Assembly (NCBI GenBank): GCA_910585735.1
Contig: CAJUEU010000046.1
Span: 4,826 to 13,653, forward strand
Source: an uncultured Oscillospiraceae bacterium
GTDB taxonomy: Bacteria > Bacillota > Clostridia > Oscillospirales > Oscillospiraceae
Reading direction: 5' to 3'
DNA: 8,828 nt
The position numbers and the translations under genes are program-made. Below are positions 7,289 through 8,828 of this stretch, one piece after another; within the stretch, counting starts at the first letter, position 1; every line of letters begins with the position of its first letter. The notes beneath the pieces are model-generated. The model was not told the DNA's origin and searched no databases. It saw only the letters and a program-made list of their open reading frames with translations.

Positions 7289-7343
7289 CTCACGCAAATC
7301 TATCATAAGGGGGAGACACCCATCGAAAAAAACGTGCGTGTGA
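7266..7343 (+). other. Short overlapping reading frame (25 codons) upstream of the orphan gene
   Basis: An ATG at 7266 opens a 25-codon, Lys/Arg-rich frame that ends at TGA 7341-7343, just inside the orphan gene. It has only a weak G-rich stretch upstream. It runs through seven A's (7326-7332), and a -1 slip there would enter the frame of the orphan gene. It could be a leader peptide, an upstream frame joined by slippage, or meaningless. I recognise no function. Confidence 0.2.
7310..7315 (+). promoter_or_regulatory. Ribosome binding site of the orphan gene, pointing to an ATC codon
   Basis: GGGGAG is the strongest Shine-Dalgarno upstream of the frame. It lies 6 nt before ATC (7322), in frame with the protein, but 18 nt before the GTG at 7334, which is too far for efficient initiation. 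It therefore favours a rare ATC start that adds four residues, or suggests that the start region is unusual. Confidence 0.5.
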
Positions 7344-8368
7344 TAGACGAGCAAGGCAACGAATATGAAGCGACTTACCCGAAACGAGCGAAGGGACTCG
7401 TAAAACATGGCCGGGCACGCTTCCTTTCAGACAACTTGATATGCCTTGCGTGTCCGCCGAATTCAACTGATTTGGAGGACAGTCAAATGAAAGACTTTTT
7501 GTTTCGTAAGCATGACGAGGCTCAGCCCACTCCCGTGGCCCCTGAGGCCCCTAAAGCGCCTGAAGCTCCTGTGACCCCGGTAGCTCCTGTGACGCCGGCC
7601 ATCCCGGTGGCCGAGGCCGAAACACCTGAGGCCCCTGCCCCGGAGGAGGTCAGCATGACCTATCTGCTGGAGCGGTTGGAGGCTATCCAAAAGGACGGCA
7701 GCTATATCCGGGAGGCTCTGGATAAGATCGCTGGGATGGACGATGGTGATCAGGCTTTGGCCATGGCCAACATCGTAGAGGCACGGGAAAACACCAACCA
7801 GGATCTGATCGCGGTCTATACCAACCTTCTGAATCGGAAGAACCTGCCCAAGATGCCTAACCTTGAGGGCTGGGCCGACGGCTTGGGGAAGAAGTGGAAC
7901 GAGTTGAAGGATAAGGCCAAGACCACTGTGGAAACGACCTTTACTTCGGAACAGGATGCCGAGATCAAGCGGCAGATCGACGAGGCCGCCCAGGACATCC
8001 ATGACGCCACCCGCAACGTGGACGAGACCATCCGCCGTTCCATTGACAAGGCGGTGGAGGTGCTCCGCCAGGCGGCCAGGGGAACCAGGGAGGCCTACAA
8101 CAATTGGACTGCCTCGGTCCGTCAGGAGGAGACTCCAGAGTCCGGGAAGAAGAGCGGTTCTACGCTGGATATGGTGACCGAGCTCCTCCGGGACCCCAAC
8201 CTCAGTATTGAGGAGAAGGAGTTGATCTTCGCCTACATCGAGGAGATCCGGGATGTGGACGAGGTCACCCAGGCCAAGATGCTGGAGATCCTGAGGGACG
8301 GTACCCTTTCCCTGGAGGAGAAGGAGATGATCCTGAAGCACATAGAGGACCTTCAGGAGCTGAGCTAA
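7334..8368 (+). CDS. Orphan protein: RRXRR/PLMP-like N-terminal module, Pro/Ala linker, helical repeats
   Basis: I do not recognise this 344-residue cytosolic protein as a named family. Residues 1-42 form a compact basic module with V-x-I-D-x-x-G, then P-K-R-A-K-x-L-V-K-x-G-R-A-R-F and I-C-L-A-C-P-P. This spacing resembles the RRXRR (PLMP) segment of IscB-type proteins, though the PLMP letters themselves are absent. A C-x-x-C pair is at 37 and 40. Residues 65-105 are a Pro/Ala/Glu linker. The rest is strongly helical and charged, with an amphipathic stretch about 205-262 and two copies of a helix repeat (281-308 and 316-343). No signal peptide or membrane helix is seen. The GTG start given here is conventional; an ATC at 7322 fits the ribosome binding site better, and an ATG at 7487 with its own site could give a shorter product. 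It has its own promoter and terminator. Function unknown. Confidence 0.8.
   Translation: MRVIDEQGNEYEATYPKRAKGLVKHGRARFLSDNLICLACPPNSTDLEDSQMKDFLFRKHDEAQPTPVAPEAPKAPEAPVTPVAPVTPAIPVAEAETPEAPAPEEVSMTYLLERLEAIQKDGSYIREALDKIAGMDDGDQALAMANIVEARENTNQDLIAVYTNLLNRKNLPKMPNLEGWADGLGKKWNELKDKAKTTVETTFTSEQDAEIKRQIDEAAQDIHDATRNVDETIRRSIDKAVEVLRQAARGTREAYNNWTASVRQEETPESGKKSGSTLDMVTELLRDPNLSIEEKELIFAYIEEIRDVDEVTQAKMLEILRDGTLSLEEKEMILKHIEDLQELS
7474..7489 (+). promoter_or_regulatory. Internal ribosome binding site and ATG within the orphan gene
   Basis: GGAGGA (7474-7479), 7 nt, then ATG (7487-7489), in frame at Met52. This signal is better than the one at the 5' start. It lies exactly after the N-terminal basic module and before the Pro/Ala linker, so a second product of 293 residues lacking that module is plausible. 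Confidence 0.5.
7526..7648 (+). repeat. Pro/Ala/Glu/Val-rich linker repeats
   Basis: These codons specify a run of degenerate APEAP, APVTP and TPEAP units (residues about 65-105). The pattern is typical of an extended, flexible inter-domain linker. It separates the N-terminal module from the helical part. Confidence 0.75.
8174..8257 (+). repeat. Helical repeat unit 1 at the C terminus of the orphan protein
   Basis: Residues 281-308 follow the pattern E-x-L-R-D-x-x-L-S-x-E-E-K-E-x-I-x-x-x-I-E. They match residues 316-343 at 13 of 28 positions, with a 35-residue period. Confidence 0.7.
8279..8362 (+). repeat. Helical repeat unit 2 at the C terminus of the orphan protein
   Basis: This is the second copy (residues 316-343), ending two residues short of the C terminus. 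It shares the L-R-D-x-x-L-S-x-E-E-K-E core with unit 1. The nucleotide sequences differ at many third positions, so the duplication is not recent. Confidence 0.7.
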
Positions 8369-8401
8369 GTAAGACCCATTTGACCCAACGGCCATGGATC
8401 C

Positions 8402-8435
8402 ACGGGCCCCCTGCGTAAGCAGGGGGCCCGTTTTT
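8402..8435 (+). terminator. Rho-independent terminator of the orphan gene
   Basis: A perfect 13-bp GC-rich stem (8402-8414 with 8419-8431) has a GTAA loop and a T-run (8431-8435). It begins 33 bp after the stop codon at 8368. Confidence 0.93.
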
Positions 8436-8464
8436 GCCGCCAAAGCTTGTTCCAGCCCTGGGAC

Positions 8465-8498
8465 AAAAAAGCGGCCCCGGTTTTCCGGGACCGCTTTT
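8465..8498 (-). terminator. Terminator of ptsI, probably bidirectional
   Basis: A 14-bp stem with one C/A mismatch (8467-8480 with 8485-8498) encloses a TTTT loop. On the minus strand it is followed by a run of T's (A-run 8465-8470 on the plus strand) and lies 18 bp beyond the ptsI stop. The plus-strand side also ends in TTTT, so it can back up the preceding terminator. Confidence 0.85.
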
Positions 8499-8516
8499 GA
8501 AGTATGTACGGAGCTT

Positions 8517-8828
8517 TTACACAGGGGGATTCACTACGGTGGGTTCCTTGGTCAGATCCAGGCTCCGAACGATCTTCCGCAGGGGAAGAATGGAGGAGGG
8601 GGACACCGACAGCTCATCCACGCCCATGCGCAGGAAGGTCTCGGTAAGCTTGGGATCAGCGCCCAGCTCGCCACAGATACCCACCCAGCAGTTGTGGCGG
8701 TGCCCAGCTTCAATGGTGTGCCGGATCATCCGCAGCACGGCGGGATGATGGGGATCGTAGAAGGCGTCCAGCTTGGGGTTCTGCCGGTCGATGGCCAAGG
8801 TGTATTGGGTCAGATCGTTGGTGCCCAG
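8517..8828 (-). CDS. ptsI: Phosphoenolpyruvate-protein phosphotransferase (PTS enzyme I), C-terminal part only
   Basis: The last 103 residues of enzyme I, the cytosolic protein that takes phosphate from phosphoenolpyruvate and passes it to HPr at the head of the sugar phosphotransferase system. The first visible residues LGTNDLTQYTLAIDR are the family's substrate-binding motif; PPDK has TQMT or similar here, which argues against that relative. Further on come the YDPHHPAVLR segment, GICGELG with the active-site cysteine of the PEP-binding domain, and DELSVSPSSILPLR. The reading frame is open to the right edge, and the start and phospho-histidine domain lie outside. The gene converges on the orphan gene and ends with its own terminator. 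Neighbouring PTS genes, if any, are not in the window. Confidence 0.95.
   Translation of the reverse strand: MGTNDLTQYTLAIDRQNPKLDAFYDPHHPAVLRMIRHTIEAGHRHNCWVGICGELGADPKLTETFLRMGVDELSVSPSSILPLRKIVRSLDLTKEPTVVNPPV

Larger units (their letters stand above)
7173..7333 (+). other. Leader region of the orphan helical-repeat gene
   Basis: This spacer has a promoter, a predicted 5' hairpin, an overlapping short reading frame and a Shine-Dalgarno that are listed separately. No intrinsic terminator for the ABC operon is visible: the nearest inverted repeat, AAGAAAT (7171-7177) with ATTTCTT (7213-7219), is too widely spaced and lacks a T-run. Confidence 0.6.

Noticed and set aside
7463..8443. 326-codon minus-strand open frame opposite the orphan gene
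   Set aside because: It would begin inside the terminator hairpin and has no promoter. The plus-strand frame has promoter, ribosome binding sites, repeats and terminator.

Overview
The window looks like a chromosomal stretch of a Gram-positive, moderately GC-rich member of the Clostridia, probably Oscillospirales-like. The evidence is consensus sigma-A promoters with 17-bp spacers, strong AGGAGG-type ribosome binding sites, hairpin-plus-T-run terminators, a clostridial-type PtsI, a MATE exporter and MacB-like ABC proteins. The genus is not resolved. No IS element, CRISPR array, phage gene or integrase is visible.

Layout. Positions 1-19 (minus) are the first bases of a tRNA-Ser gene that runs off the left edge, with its own consensus promoter at 53-81. 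A MATE multidrug exporter follows on the minus strand (164-1567), closed by a 15-bp-stem terminator at its 3' side. A 257-bp divergent intergenic region (1568-1824) holds the MATE promoter on the minus strand and a near-perfect promoter on the plus strand. The plus-strand promoter drives a two-gene operon (1825-4689 and 4686-7172, ATGA overlap). Each gene encodes a MacB-like ABC half-transporter: an N-terminal nucleotide-binding domain, one transmembrane helix, a large extracellular domain and three more helices. The two proteins most likely form a heterodimer. The first has an unusually large extracellular domain with two copies of a TVVGxTDxGYH module, and a clearly AT-richer island (about 3300-4140) lies between and over the second copy.

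A separate promoter (7210-7238) drives an orphan gene (7334-8368). Its protein joins a short basic N-terminal module, a Pro/Ala linker and a long helical region ending in a 35-residue-period tandem repeat. The N-terminal module resembles the RRXRR/PLMP segment at the N terminus of IscB-type proteins. This gene has an odd start region: a good Shine-Dalgarno is placed for an ATC codon rather than the GTG, an overlapping 25-codon reading frame and a seven-A run lie there, and a second perfect Shine-Dalgarno plus ATG occurs after the N-terminal module. A strong terminator follows. The window ends in the 3' end of ptsI (enzyme I of the PTS) on the minus strand, with its own terminator.

The two transport units suggest export or resistance functions, but no regulator, two-component system or biosynthetic gene that would reveal a substrate lies in the window. 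The most unusual material is the orphan gene with its start region, and the mosaic extracellular domain of the first ABC protein.
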